Counted from the first letter of the stretch, positions 17,595-25,873 are shown. The stretch: 40,586 nt of DNA from Sphingobacteriia bacterium (GCA_947452295.1 CANGCK010000029.1:1-40586), one strand, 5' to 3'. Numbers and translations are program-made. The notes: generated by a model not told the origin, from the letters alone.

Positions 17595-19577
17595 TTAGTA
17601 ATTCATTAGTTGTTCAATAGTAGAAGCTAGGCGGCTTTTTGCCATAAAATTTTTCTCTAACTCAATATTAAAAGGAATAGGTGTATCGAGTGATGCGCAG
17701 CGAAGAATTGGCGCATCCAACCATTCAAAACAATGTTCACTGATCCATGCACTAATTTCACCCCCAAGGCCTCCAATTAAAGTATCTTCATGTAATAAAA
17801 GCACTTTGCCTGTTTGTTGAACGGCTTCCCTTATGGCGTTATAATCTAGTGGCAGTAATGTTCTTAGATCAAGTATGTGCAAAGAAACTTCGGGATGTGT
17901 ATGTTGAAATTCCATGGCCCAATGTACGCCCATTCCATAGGTGATAATAGTAATATCTGTACCCGATTGAATAAGTTTTGCCTTGCCAATTTCTACTTCG
18001 TAATAAGATGAAGGCAACATGCCATTGATGCTTCTGTACATAGCTTTGTGCTCGAAGAATAAAACGGGGTTTGGGTCGTTAATCGCTGCAATTAATAAAC
18101 CTTTTGCATCGTAAGGAGTAGCGGGGTAAACCACTTTTAATCCGGGTACATGGGTAAACCATGCTTCATTACTTTGCGAATGAAAAGGACCAGCCCCAAC
18201 TCCACCACCTGTAGGCATTCTAATAACTACATCGGCATTTTGTCCCCAACGGTAATGAATTTTAGCCAGGTTGTTTACAATTTGGTTGAACCCAACCGTT
18301 ACAAAGTCGGCAAATTGCATTTCCATAATTGATTTAGTACCTGTAAGGCTCATTCCTAAACAAGCACCCACAATAGCACTTTCACAAATAGGCGTATTAC
18401 GAATTCGTGCTTTACCAAATTGTTCAACAAATCCATCGGTAATTTTAAAGGCACCACCATATTCTGCAATATCTTGTCCCATTATAACCATATCGGGATA
18501 TTGTTGCATGCTTTGTTGTAAACCTTCTGAAATTGCGTCGATAAAACGGGCTTCGCGCGATTGACCAACCGGTTCAATTAATAAAGGATCTGGTGTATAA
18601 GGAGCATAAACATCGGCCAATTCAAAAGTGGAATTCACTTCAATTGGTGCTGCATCATATGCAATTGCCAATTCGGTCTCAATCAATTCTTTAATATTAT
18701 TTCTAATGCCAATTACTTCTACTTTTGAAATAATATTGTGGTTTTGTAAGTACAATTCAAAATTATTGATGGGATCTTTTTTACTCCATTCTTCAAATAA
18801 TCCGGGTGGAACATATTTTGTACCACTAGCTTCTTCGTGACCACGCATTCTAAATGTTTTACATTCTATGAAGAAGGGTTTACTATTTGCTATACAGAAT
18901 GCGCGTATTTTTTTAATAGCACTATAAACAGTTAAAATGTTATTGCCGTCTATTTGAATACCTTCAATACCATAGCCCTTGGCTTTGTCTACTAAATCAT
19001 TGCAGCGATATTGTTCATGTACGGGAGTACTTAAGCCGTAACCATTGTTTTCGATAATAAAAATTACGGGTAAATCCCATACAGCTGCTACATTCATAGC
19101 TTCATGAAAATCTCCTTCACTAGTGCCACCATCACCAGAAAAAGCTACTGCAACTTTTTGTTCATTTTTAAGTTGATGAGAAAGTGCTACACCATCTGCA
19201 ATAGCCAACTGCGGACCCAAATGGGAAATCATACCGCAGATAAAATGTTCTTTGGTGCCAAAATGAAAACTTCTTTCGCGTCCTTTACTATAGCCATCTT
19301 TATTGCCCTGCCATTGCATAAACAATTTGTGCAGCGGCATATTCCGCGCAGTAAATACACCTAGATTTCTATGTAAAGGCATCACCCACTCTGTAGGATC
19401 TAATGCTAAAGTAACACCTACTGATATTGCTTCTTGCCCAATTCCACTAAACCATTTACTGATTTTTCCTTGTCGGAGCAACACCAACATTTTCTCTTCA
19501 ATTAACCGAGGTAATAATAAATTTTTGTATAAATGAATAAGCTCTTCGTTGCTAACACCTTGTGGATCAAATTCCAT
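17595..19577 (-). CDS. Fused 2-oxoacid dehydrogenase E1 (alpha/beta), probably branched-chain type
   Basis: Thiamine-diphosphate enzyme that decarboxylates a 2-oxoacid and passes the acyl group to the E2 lipoyl protein. The 660 residues hold both subunits in one chain: alpha-like part about 1-330 with the ThDP motif GDG (148-150) to NN (177-178), separated by the usual 26 residues; beta-like part about 340-660 with the MGQDIAEYGGAFKITDGF and RMPTGGGVGAGPFHSQSNE segments. The fused form is widespread in Bacteroidota and is usually annotated as pyruvate or 2-oxoisovalerate dehydrogenase E1. Specificity cannot be read reliably; branched-chain is my guess. No E2 or E3 gene lies nearby. Confidence 0.92.
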   Translation of the reverse strand: MEFDPQGVSNEELIHLYKNLLLPRLIEEKMLVLLRQGKISKWFSGIGQEAISVGVTLALDPTEWVMPLHRNLGVFTARNMPLHKLFMQWQGNKDGYSKGRERSFHFGTKEHFICGMISHLGPQLAIADGVALSHQLKNEQKVAVAFSGDGGTSEGDFHEAMNVAAVWDLPVIFIIENNGYGLSTPVHEQYRCNDLVDKAKGYGIEGIQIDGNNILTVYSAIKKIRAFCIANSKPFFIECKTFRMRGHEEASGTKYVPPGLFEEWSKKDPINNFELYLQNHNIISKVEVIGIRNNIKELIETELAIAYDAAPIEVNSTFELADVYAPYTPDPLLIEPVGQSREARFIDAISEGLQQSMQQYPDMVIMGQDIAEYGGAFKITDGFVEQFGKARIRNTPICESAIVGACLGMSLTGTKSIMEMQFADFVTVGFNQIVNNLAKIHYRWGQNADVVIRMPTGGGVGAGPFHSQSNEAWFTHVPGLKVVYPATPYDAKGLLIAAINDPNPVLFFEHKAMYRSINGMLPSSYYEVEIGKAKLIQSGTDITIITYGMGVHWAMEFQHTHPEVSLHILDLRTLLPLDYNAIREAVQQTGKVLLLHEDTLIGGLGGEISAWISEHCFEWLDAPILRCASLDTPIPFNIELEKNFMAKSRLASTIEQLMNY

Positions 19578-19654
19578 TATTCCGCCATTTTTAATTTGCC
19601 TGTAAGTTAGTTCTAATTATTTTCTTGAAAAAGAATTAAGCGGCTAATAATCAA

Positions 19655-19686
19655 TAAAAAAGCCTCTCTTGTTGTAAGAGAGGCTT
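19655..19686 (-). terminator. Rho-independent terminator after the Bax inhibitor-1 gene
   Basis: A perfect 11-bp inverted repeat, aagcctctctt (19660-19670) and aagagaggctt (19676-19686) with a 5-nt loop. On the minus strand it is followed by a T run (19655-19661 as A's on plus). It separates the Bax inhibitor-1 gene from the E1 gene downstream, implying that E1 has its own promoter. Confidence 0.85.
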
Positions 19687-19706
19687 CCAAAAAATATATC
19701 AAATCA

Positions 19707-20474
19707 TTAGTCTCTACTAGCCAACTTACTTAATAATTTAAGTATTTCAATGTATAACCAAACGATGGTTATCATTAAACCAAATGCACCATACCATTCC
19801 ATAAATTTTGGTGCACCACTTTCCGCACCTTTTTCAATCATATCGAAATCTAATATTAAGTTCAATGCTGCAATGGCAACTACAAATAAGCTGATGCCTA
19901 TGCTTAACATGCTACTATCAGTCATGAATCCAATATTTACTCCGAAAAAGCCCAATACCATTGAAATCAAGTAAAAAATTGCAATACCCAAAGTGGCAGT
20001 TATTATTACTGACTTAAAGCGTTCTGTTGCTTTAATTATTCTAAAGTTATATAGGATAAACATGGAGAACGCTACGCCAAAAGTTAATCCAACAGCTTGC
20101 ATGATTAGTCCGGGATAAGCTTTTGCAAAAGCTTCATTTAAAACTGCTGAAATACCTCCAATAAACAAGCCTTCTAATAATGCATATAACGGAGCTAAAT
20201 ACTGTGCCCAATTTGGTTTAAAGCTTATCACTAAGCCAGTGATTAATCCGCCAAAAACCCCCACCATCATTAGCGTCATCATTGTAGGAGCTTTATGTTC
20301 ATAGAACAAATGCCAGTTAAATGCAGCGCCTGCTAATAGCAATAACATCATAAAGCCAAACTTATTGATGGCGCCTTTTACAGTCATAGTGCCCTGTAAA
20401 CTAGCATCTAATTCTAAACTCTTGTTGAAAATTTTATCAGTTAGCGTGGGATTTCCCGATTTAAAAAGTGCCAT
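19707..20474 (-). CDS. Bax inhibitor-1/YccA family membrane protein
   Basis: Integral membrane protein (255 residues, about seven membrane segments) of the BI-1/YccA (TMBIM) family. The bacterial version with an N-terminal cytosolic stretch (MALFKSGNPTLTDKIFNKS) and the segment MTVKGAINKFGFMMLLLLAG (about 30-49) is common in Bacteroidota. The C-terminal half shows LNLILDFDMIEKGAESGAPK (about 208-227) and EWYGAFGLMITIVWLYIEIL, carrying the conserved acidic residues of the family. Characterised homologues affect pH-dependent calcium leak or FtsH-linked proteolysis; which applies here is unknown. The gene is monocistronic by its terminator at 19655-19686. Confidence 0.92.
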   Translation of the reverse strand: MALFKSGNPTLTDKIFNKSLELDASLQGTMTVKGAINKFGFMMLLLLAGAAFNWHLFYEHKAPTMMTLMMVGVFGGLITGLVISFKPNWAQYLAPLYALLEGLFIGGISAVLNEAFAKAYPGLIMQAVGLTFGVAFSMFILYNFRIIKATERFKSVIITATLGIAIFYLISMVLGFFGVNIGFMTDSSMLSIGISLFVVAIAALNLILDFDMIEKGAESGAPKFMEWYGAFGLMITIVWLYIEILKLLSKLASRD

Positions 20475-20499
20475 ATTGGTTGTTGAATTTATTGATTAT

Positions 20500-20507
20500 C
20501 AAATTTA
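20500..20507 (-). promoter_or_regulatory. Candidate -7 promoter element of the Bax inhibitor-1 gene
   Basis: On the minus strand the octamer TAAATTTG matches the Bacteroidota -7 consensus TAnnTTTG exactly, 25 nt before the ATG. No TTG is found at the expected -33 distance (the nearest is 28 nt away), so support is partial. Confidence 0.35.
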
Positions 20508-20542
20508 CAGTAAAGAATGTAAAATTAAAATACTTCAAACAG

Positions 20543-20562
20543 TTCGTTAAAATTTTAACGAA
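20543..20562. repeat. Perfect 20-bp palindrome
   Basis: TTCGTTAAAATTTTAACGAA is its own reverse complement with no mismatch. It lies between the deacetylase stop (20569) and the Bax inhibitor-1 gene, both on the minus strand, about 35 nt upstream of the candidate -7 element of the latter. It could be a dimeric repressor operator or a weak 3' hairpin; there is no G+C-rich stem or T run as a normal terminator would have. Confidence 0.6.
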
Positions 20563-20568
20563 ACATTG

Positions 20569-21435
20569 TTAGTTACCCGGATAGTGATCGATAGTTTCAA
20601 AAACATATTTCGGGTTTTCTTTTAAAATTGAAATCATTTTTTTAAGTGAGTCTAGATCGGCAGCTCTTTGAAACATTCTGTCATGTGTAAGTAATACCAG
20701 ATGATTTTTTGTAAATAATGCATTGTCTTCAAGAAGGTAAGTGATCTGCTTGGCCATTTTTTCGGCAGATTGAACAGGGCGAGCATCTAAGTGGTCAAAC
20801 ATCCATTCCGAATCCCACCCAAATATATGATACCCCGCGCTATCTAATTTTAAACATACGGGCTTTACCAATTTACTGGCGCGCATTGTATCAGATAAAA
20901 CCCATGCATTATTGCCGGGTAAACGGCCTATTTTGAATGGAGCTGCTAAAGTGTCTTGTGTTTTCAGAAAATCAGCAAATGACATGTTTGGATGACTATA
21001 GTAATAATTATACTTTCCACTAGCATGGCTAAAACTGTGGTTGGCCAATAAAAATTGCGGATAACTTTCTTTGATTTGGTTGATGATTGAACGACCATCT
21101 TGCCGACCAATAACATGAGCTCCAATCATAAAAAAAGTAGCTTTAACGGCTAATTCTCTACAAACCTGCATACAGCCGGTAGTGCCATGTTGAGGTCCAT
21201 CATCAAAGGTGAGGTAGATATATTGTTTGTTACTATCATGTACAAATGGTGGCTGAATAATTTCTTTATTAATTTGCGTTCCAGTATCACTTATTTTCGA
21301 AGTGTTATATTCTTTTATCGTTTTGTGTACCGGGCTTGTTGAATCTTTTGTATTACTATTTGAATTCAGGGTATTATCACAGCTTATTAAGCAAAAAATC
21401 AACCCCACAAAAAAACGGCTCAATATTGTTTTCAT
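20569..21435 (-). CDS. Polysaccharide deacetylase (NodB homology) lipoprotein
   Basis: Metal-dependent carbohydrate esterase family 4 type enzyme predicted to remove N-acetyl or O-acetyl groups from a glycan. From the ATG at 21435 the protein is 288 residues and begins with a lipoprotein signal ending in LISC (lipidated Cys 19), so it should be membrane-anchored outside the cytoplasm. Motif 1 TFDDGPQ (76-82) supplies the catalytic base and metal Asp; motif 2 HSFSH (133-137) gives the two metal His residues; GRLPGNNAW follows as the Arg/Pro-Gly motif 3. Residues 20-65 are an Asn/Ser/Thr-rich linker. Starts at 21510 or 21504 are in frame but would bury the signal sequence, so I reject them. Confidence 0.88.
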   Translation of the reverse strand: MKTILSRFFVGLIFCLISCDNTLNSNSNTKDSTSPVHKTIKEYNTSKISDTGTQINKEIIQPPFVHDSNKQYIYLTFDDGPQHGTTGCMQVCRELAVKATFFMIGAHVIGRQDGRSIINQIKESYPQFLLANHSFSHASGKYNYYYSHPNMSFADFLKTQDTLAAPFKIGRLPGNNAWVLSDTMRASKLVKPVCLKLDSAGYHIFGWDSEWMFDHLDARPVQSAEKMAKQITYLLEDNALFTKNHLVLLTHDRMFQRAADLDSLKKMISILKENPKYVFETIDHYPGN

Positions 21436-21551
21436 CCTTTCATGTACACTTTTTATGAACTTACTGCTAACAGAACTCCCCTCAACCACCTTTTTCGTTG
21501 ACATAATCATTTCGCTTAATTAAATATTCCAAGAAACATATAGCAAATAAA

Positions 21552-23492
21552 ATGCTTATTTCTCAAAAAAATATAAAAGATGACGAAAGGGCAGAAAAAA
21601 GCTCAAGAGAAATTGTATCTTTACCACCACAAATTGAATTGATGAGTAATAAAGAAGAAGTTCTAAAAGACGTAGTTATTAAGTTTGCTGGAGACAGTGG
21701 TGACGGTATGCAGTTAACTGGTCAGCAATTTACCAATAACACTGCCCTAATGGGGATTGATTTAGCCACTTTCCCTGATTTTCCAGCAGAAATCAGAGCC
21801 CCAATCGGTACAGTGCCAGGGGTGAGTGGATTTCAGTTACATTTTTCTTCAAATGAAGTGTATACTCCCGGAGATATTGCAGATGTATTGGTAGCGATGA
21901 ATGCCGCGGCTTTGAAAGTTAATTTAAAAGCAATTAAGCCAGGTGGTAAAATCATTGTAAATATTGATGGATTTGATAGTAAAAATTTAAGACTTGCCAA
22001 TTATGCCGAAGGGGTTAACCCTTTAGAAAATGGCAGTTTAGATAGTTTTGAAGTAATTAAAATAGATGTAACCAAACTTACACGTGAAGCGTTAAAAGAG
22101 TTTACAGATTTAGGGGTTAAGGAGAGAGATCGTGCTAAAAACATGTTTGTTTTGGGTTATGTATATTGGATGTACAATAGAGATTTAGCAAATACAATAG
22201 ATTTCTTAAAAGAGAAATTTGGCAAGAAAGATAGTATTCTACAAAGTAATATTAAAGTATTACAAGCTGGTTACAACTATGGAGATACTACGGAAACATT
22301 TACTTCTCGTTACACTGTAGAGAAGGCTAAAATGGAACCAGGTACCTATAGAAGTATTATGGGAAACCAAGCATTGGCAATGGGTTTGGTAGCAGCTAGT
22401 GAAAAAAGTGGACTGCCATTGTTTTTAGGTTCTTACCCAATCACTCCGGCTACTGATATTTTGCATGATTTAAGTAAGTTAAAATCTTTTGGTGTAAAAA
22501 CATTTCAGGCAGAAGACGAAATTGCTGGTATTTCTTCTGCAATCGGTGCAAGCTATGGCGGCTCATTAGGAGTTACCACTACATCGGGTCCAGGAATGGC
22601 GTTGAAAACAGAAGCAATGGGCTTAGCAGTAATGTTAGAAATACCATTGGTTATTGTAAATATACAGAGAGGTGGCCCATCTACAGGATTACCTACCAAA
22701 ACCGAGCAAAGTGATTTGATGCAGGCATATTATGGCAGAAATGGCGAATGTCCTATGCCAGTAATTGCTTCTTCTACACCAAGTGATTGTTTTGAAGTAG
22801 CATATGAAGCAGTGAGAATTGCCGTTCAACATATGACGCCAGTTATATTATTGAGCGATGGATATATTGCCAATGGTGCAGAGCCATGGAAATTCCCTCA
22901 ATCAAAAGACCTGAAGCCTATAGAAGTTGCCTTCAAGAAAGCATTGGCAGAAGGAGAGGAAAAATACCAACCGTACAAGCGTGATGAAAAATTAGCACGT
23001 CCTTGGGCTGTACCTGGTACTGCTGGTTTAGAACACCGTGTAGGTGGATTAGAAAAACAAGACATAACTGGCAATATCAGCTACGATGCAGATAATCACC
23101 AGCATATGGTAAATATTAGACAAGCAAAGGTTGATAAAGTAGCTGATTATATTCCATTACAAACAATCGACAGCGGTGCTGAAAAAGGCAAAGTATTGGT
23201 ATTAGGTTGGGGATCTACCTATGGTGCAATAAAAAGTGCAGTATTGGAATTACAAGCAAAAGGTAAGTCTGTAAGCCATGCACATATTCGTTATTTAAGA
23301 CCATTCCCTAAAAATTTAGGGGAAATAATCAATAATTTTGAGCAAGTGTTGATTCCCGAAATCAATAATGGTCAACTTATAAAAATCATTCGTGATCAAT
23401 ACATGGTTGATGCAAAAGGATTTAATAAGATAATGGGAGTGCCAATTACAAAAGGTGAATTGGTAGATGTATTAACCAAAATGTTGGGTTAG
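21552..23492 (+). CDS. korA: 2-oxoacid:ferredoxin oxidoreductase, fused gamma/alpha subunit (KorA-type)
   Basis: Subunit of a CoA-dependent 2-oxoacid:ferredoxin oxidoreductase, probably 2-oxoglutarate (oxidative decarboxylation to succinyl-CoA with reduction of ferredoxin). The 646 residues begin with an unremarkable hydrophilic extension (1-35), then a gamma domain (about 40-230, VIKFAGDSGDGMQLTGQQF at 42-60), then the alpha domain (about 265-640, with LFLGSYPITPATDILHDL, TSGPGMALKTEA and NIQRGGPSTGLPTKTEQ). The matching ThDP-binding beta subunit (KorB), usually encoded immediately downstream, is absent: the next gene is convergent. A 27-bp hairpin terminator closes the gene. Pyruvate or branched-chain substrates cannot be excluded. 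Confidence 0.93.
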   Translation: MLISQKNIKDDERAEKSSREIVSLPPQIELMSNKEEVLKDVVIKFAGDSGDGMQLTGQQFTNNTALMGIDLATFPDFPAEIRAPIGTVPGVSGFQLHFSSNEVYTPGDIADVLVAMNAAALKVNLKAIKPGGKIIVNIDGFDSKNLRLANYAEGVNPLENGSLDSFEVIKIDVTKLTREALKEFTDLGVKERDRAKNMFVLGYVYWMYNRDLANTIDFLKEKFGKKDSILQSNIKVLQAGYNYGDTTETFTSRYTVEKAKMEPGTYRSIMGNQALAMGLVAASEKSGLPLFLGSYPITPATDILHDLSKLKSFGVKTFQAEDEIAGISSAIGASYGGSLGVTTTSGPGMALKTEAMGLAVMLEIPLVIVNIQRGGPSTGLPTKTEQSDLMQAYYGRNGECPMPVIASSTPSDCFEVAYEAVRIAVQHMTPVILLSDGYIANGAEPWKFPQSKDLKPIEVAFKKALAEGEEKYQPYKRDEKLARPWAVPGTAGLEHRVGGLEKQDITGNISYDADNHQHMVNIRQAKVDKVADYIPLQTIDSGAEKGKVLVLGWGSTYGAIKSAVLELQAKGKSVSHAHIRYLRPFPKNLGEIINNFEQVLIPEINNGQLIKIIRDQYMVDAKGFNKIMGVPITKGELVDVLTKMLG

Positions 23493-23505
23493 TCCATTAA
23501 ACTAA

Positions 23506-23563
23506 ATATCATACCATAAAAAAAGCTGATTCCATTGAATCAGCTTTTTTTATGGTATGATAT
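23506..23563. terminator. Bidirectional terminator: perfect 27-bp inverted repeat
   Basis: Arms at 23506-23532 and 23537-23563 are perfect reverse complements separated by a 4-nt loop (catt). The GC-containing core agctgattc/gaatcagct is flanked by a 7-A run on one side and a 7-T run on the other, so it can act as an intrinsic terminator on both strands. It sits between the convergent korA stop (23492) and the stop of the unknown gene at 23568. Confidence 0.9.
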
Positions 23564-23567
23564 GTCC

Positions 23568-24467
23568 CTATTTTTTATTGTAAATAGGACATCTTTTAAG
23601 CATATAGTTCATCGCATCTAACCAACTGTTTTGTTCATCAAAAAATGGTTTGCGTGTTTGCGAATATATCTTTTCTGTATTCTTAAAGATATCGAAATAC
23701 ATGGTATATCTGTATTCTCTAATTTCATTAGTGAAAGTAGAAGAAAAATCGTCGGTTCTGATTTTATTGTCTTTGACATCAATTTTTCCAATTTCTTGTT
23801 TTGTCGTACTGTTTTTTCGAACTATAAAGTAAGACGCTTTTACAGCAACTAAATGGTCTACTCCTAAAATTTGTTGTAATTCTGCAACAGGCGTTTCATC
23901 TACATTGCTATAATTGATACCCGCCTTTTTTAATAGAGAATTTGTTGTTCTTAAATCCTGAACGCATAAAGGGGCAATATTTGCTGCTTTTTCGGAAAAT
24001 GAATTGAATAAATCTGTTTGGGCTAATTTAGCCATTTCTTCAGATGAGAATTGTGATTCAGTATTTACAAATGGTACTGGCAAAATTGCAATTGTATTCT
24101 GTTTAATAGGTTGATGAGCTATGGGGCTATTCACATTAGCGCCCTCTGATTTATATGGTTGACTACTACTTGGTGAAGAAGCTGAATTGTCAGTATTAGA
24201 TGTTGATGATTCACTGATGTTAAATGATTGTGTTTTACCATTGGCAAAATTAATTTTGGCAATGTCTTTAACATCAATTACGTTGACTAACGATTCGTTT
24301 GGCAATTTGTATTCAATTATACTCGACGACATTTTTGTAATTACGGCTTCTATTATTGTATAATCTCGTTTAATAATTTTGTCTAACTTTTCATTAGATT
24401 TTTGTTGACCAAACGAATTTGAAATTTGAAAGAGTACAAAAAAGAGTACTAAAATTTGTTTATTCAT
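23568..24467 (-). CDS. Exported protein of unknown function with CsgG/LpoB-like segment
   Basis: Protein of 299 residues with a signal peptide (MNKQILVLFFVLFQISNSFG, cut near 20). Residues about 30-80 (KRDYTIIEAVITKMSSSIIEYKL... then DVKDIAKINFANGKTQ) match a motif often seen in Bacteroidota secreted proteins, 'device that induces effects on a target written as a small beta domain' being unknown in function. A Ser/Asn/Pro-rich linker covers 83-122. The C-terminal part starts with NTIAILPVPFVNTES (about 124-138), which resembles the first strand of CsgG/LpoB/TolB-like domains, and continues with EMAKLAQTDLFNSF and VAELQQILGVDHLVAVKASYF (about 190-210), the pattern of 'find name, test existence' helix-strand found there. 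The fold is a guess from motif alone. It has a good promoter upstream and is transcribed alone. Confidence 0.75.
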   Translation of the reverse strand: MNKQILVLFFVLFQISNSFGQQKSNEKLDKIIKRDYTIIEAVITKMSSSIIEYKLPNESLVNVIDVKDIAKINFANGKTQSFNISESSTSNTDNSASSPSSSQPYKSEGANVNSPIAHQPIKQNTIAILPVPFVNTESQFSSEEMAKLAQTDLFNSFSEKAANIAPLCVQDLRTTNSLLKKAGINYSNVDETPVAELQQILGVDHLVAVKASYFIVRKNSTTKQEIGKIDVKDNKIRTDDFSSTFTNEIREYRYTMYFDIFKNTEKIYSQTRKPFFDEQNSWLDAMNYMLKRCPIYNKK

Positions 24468-24504
24468 TGTTGATGAATTTTAAATAAAAAATATAAAAAT
24501 TATA

Positions 24505-24537
24505 CAAATTTAGCAAAAATATAAAATAATCAACAAA
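24505..24537 (-). promoter_or_regulatory. Bacteroidota-type promoter of the unknown exported protein gene
   Basis: On the minus strand the -7 octamer TAAATTTG (24505-24512) matches TAnnTTTG exactly; the -33 TTG lies 18 nt upstream in TTTGTTG (24531-24537). The ATG is at 24467, 37 nt downstream. This is the best consensus promoter I found in the window. Confidence 0.6.
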
Positions 24538-24553
24538 TATTATTTAATTTAAT

Positions 24554-24898
24554 ATGCATATAGAAGAAATTCGATATTATTGTTTAAGTAAACCAAATGT
24601 TGAAGAAACATTGCCTTTTGGTCCTGATGTATTGGTATATAAAGTAAATAATAAAATATTTTTATTGAGTTTTATGGATCATCATCCGGTGCAGTTTAAT
24701 GTAAAATGCGCACCTGATAGAGCTATAGATTTGAGAGAAGAATTTGCTGATGCTGTATTACCAGGATATCATATGAACAAAAAGCATTGGAATACAGTTG
24801 TGGTAAATGGTAGGCTTACCAATAAACAACTGCATGAAATGATTGATGATTCGTATGATTTGGTAAATAAAAGCGTAAAGCGTAAAAAGTCGTTCTAA
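24554..24898 (+). CDS. MmcQ/YjbR family protein
   Basis: Small cytosolic protein (114 residues) of the MmcQ/YjbR (CyaY-like fold) family. The pattern is typical: IEEIRYYCLSKPNVEETLPFG at the N-terminus (3-23), then VLVYKVNNKIFLLSF, VQFNVKCAPDRAIDLREEF (about 46-64), PGYHMNKKHWNTVVV (about 71-85) and a C-terminal DDSYDLV helix. The family is thought to bind DNA on the basis of fold, but its function is not settled. It ends 1 bp from the convergent nth stop with no terminator between, and it is divergent from the unknown exported protein across an 86-bp AT-rich gap. Confidence 0.9.
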   Translation: MHIEEIRYYCLSKPNVEETLPFGPDVLVYKVNNKIFLLSFMDHHPVQFNVKCAPDRAIDLREEFADAVLPGYHMNKKHWNTVVVNGRLTNKQLHEMIDDSYDLVNKSVKRKKSF

Positions 24899-24899
24899 A

Positions 24900-25553
24900 T
24901 TAGGGCTGTTGAGTTTTGATTTTTTCTTTAGAAGTACACATATCAATTAAGCCACATTCGTTACATTTTGGGTTACGGGCCAAACAGGTATAGCGGCCGT
25001 GTAAAATAAGCCAATGATGTGCTCGGTGCACATACATTTCGGGTATATATTTGATGAGTTCTTTTTCTACAGCTAATGGGGTTGTAGCTTTTTTACTGAC
25101 TAAATTCAACCGATGACTTACCCTAAAAACATGGGTATCAACAGCCATATTGGGTTGTTCATCAATTACACTTGTTATAACATTCGCTGTTTTTCTGCCT
25201 ACACCTGGCAGCTTTACCAATTCATTTACAGTCATTGGTACTTCACCATTGAATTCATTGAGTAACATATTGGCCATCCCAATTAAGTGCTTGGTTTTGT
25301 TATTGGGGTAGGAGATACTTTTAATGATGGGAAACAAATCATCGAATTCGGCTTTAGCCATTGTTTCCGGGTTAGGATATTTACCAAAAATTGCTGGCGT
25401 AGTTAAATTAACTCTCTTGTCGGTACACTGTGCCGATAAAATGACTGCTACCAATAACTGAAAAGGATTGTCATACAGCAATTCTGTCTCGGCCACAGGA
25501 GAAGTTGCTAAGAAATAATCAATGATGTATTGATATCGCTCTTTTTTGGTCAT
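24900..25553 (-). CDS. nth: Endonuclease III (DNA glycosylase/AP lyase)
   Basis: Base-excision repair enzyme (217 residues) that removes oxidised pyrimidines and cuts at abasic sites. The helix-hairpin-helix LVKLPGVGRKTANVI (112-126) carries the catalytic Lys 121; Asp 139 in AVDTHVFRVSHRL is the second catalytic residue. The C-terminal 4Fe-4S loop is intact: Cys 190, 197, 200 and 206 in the C-x6-C-x2-C-x5-C pattern. Its start overlaps the stop of a 77-codon gene by 4 bp (ATGA at 25550-25553), so translation of the two is probably coupled. Confidence 0.97.
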   Translation of the reverse strand: MTKKERYQYIIDYFLATSPVAETELLYDNPFQLLVAVILSAQCTDKRVNLTTPAIFGKYPNPETMAKAEFDDLFPIIKSISYPNNKTKHLIGMANMLLNEFNGEVPMTVNELVKLPGVGRKTANVITSVIDEQPNMAVDTHVFRVSHRLNLVSKKATTPLAVEKELIKYIPEMYVHRAHHWLILHGRYTCLARNPKCNECGLIDMCTSKEKIKTQQP

Positions 25554-25783
25554 GAATCTTTCTTGACTGACTTGGCTGCATACTCCATTATTGCTTTAAT
25601 GGTTTCTTCGGAGGGAGCGGTCAGTTTAACCTTATCCATTTGCTCCATAGACCTTTTCAGCGTTTCTAATCTGTTTTTAAGATCAGCATCATCTTGAATA
25701 GCCTTATTAATCGCTGCAGTTAATGCAGACGGGCAATCATTGTACAGATACATAATTAATTCCTCTTCTTTAAAATGGTTCAT
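25550..25783 (-). CDS. Small hypothetical protein overlapping nth
   Basis: A 77-residue acidic/Lys-rich soluble protein that I do not recognise with certainty. It opens MNHFKEEELIMYLYNDC and continues with a helical segment containing DDADLKNRLETLKRSM (about 31-46). The pattern resembles the N-terminal part of Bacteroidota anti-sigma-factor-like proteins (an ELI-x-YLY opening with an acidic helix), but the zinc-finger Cys/His pairs are absent and no sigma factor gene is adjacent. There is no membrane segment. It is translationally coupled to nth by a 4-bp overlap, which is the main reason to believe it is real. The ATG at 25783 is the only plausible start. Confidence 0.7.
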   Translation of the reverse strand: MNHFKEEELIMYLYNDCPSALTAAINKAIQDDADLKNRLETLKRSMEQMDKVKLTAPSEETIKAIMEYAAKSVKKDS

Positions 25784-25873
25784 AAGCAGTTTTTCTGCGT
25801 AAATAAGAGGATACGGGATACTATAAAAACGAAGATGCAGTTAAAATATTGCAAGCTTTCATTTTTATTATAT

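Noticed and set aside
21436..21510. Upstream starts of the polysaccharide deacetylase (21510, 21504)
   Set aside because: They add a charged 25-residue N-terminus in front of an intact lipoprotein signal with LISC; the ATG at 21435 is preferred.
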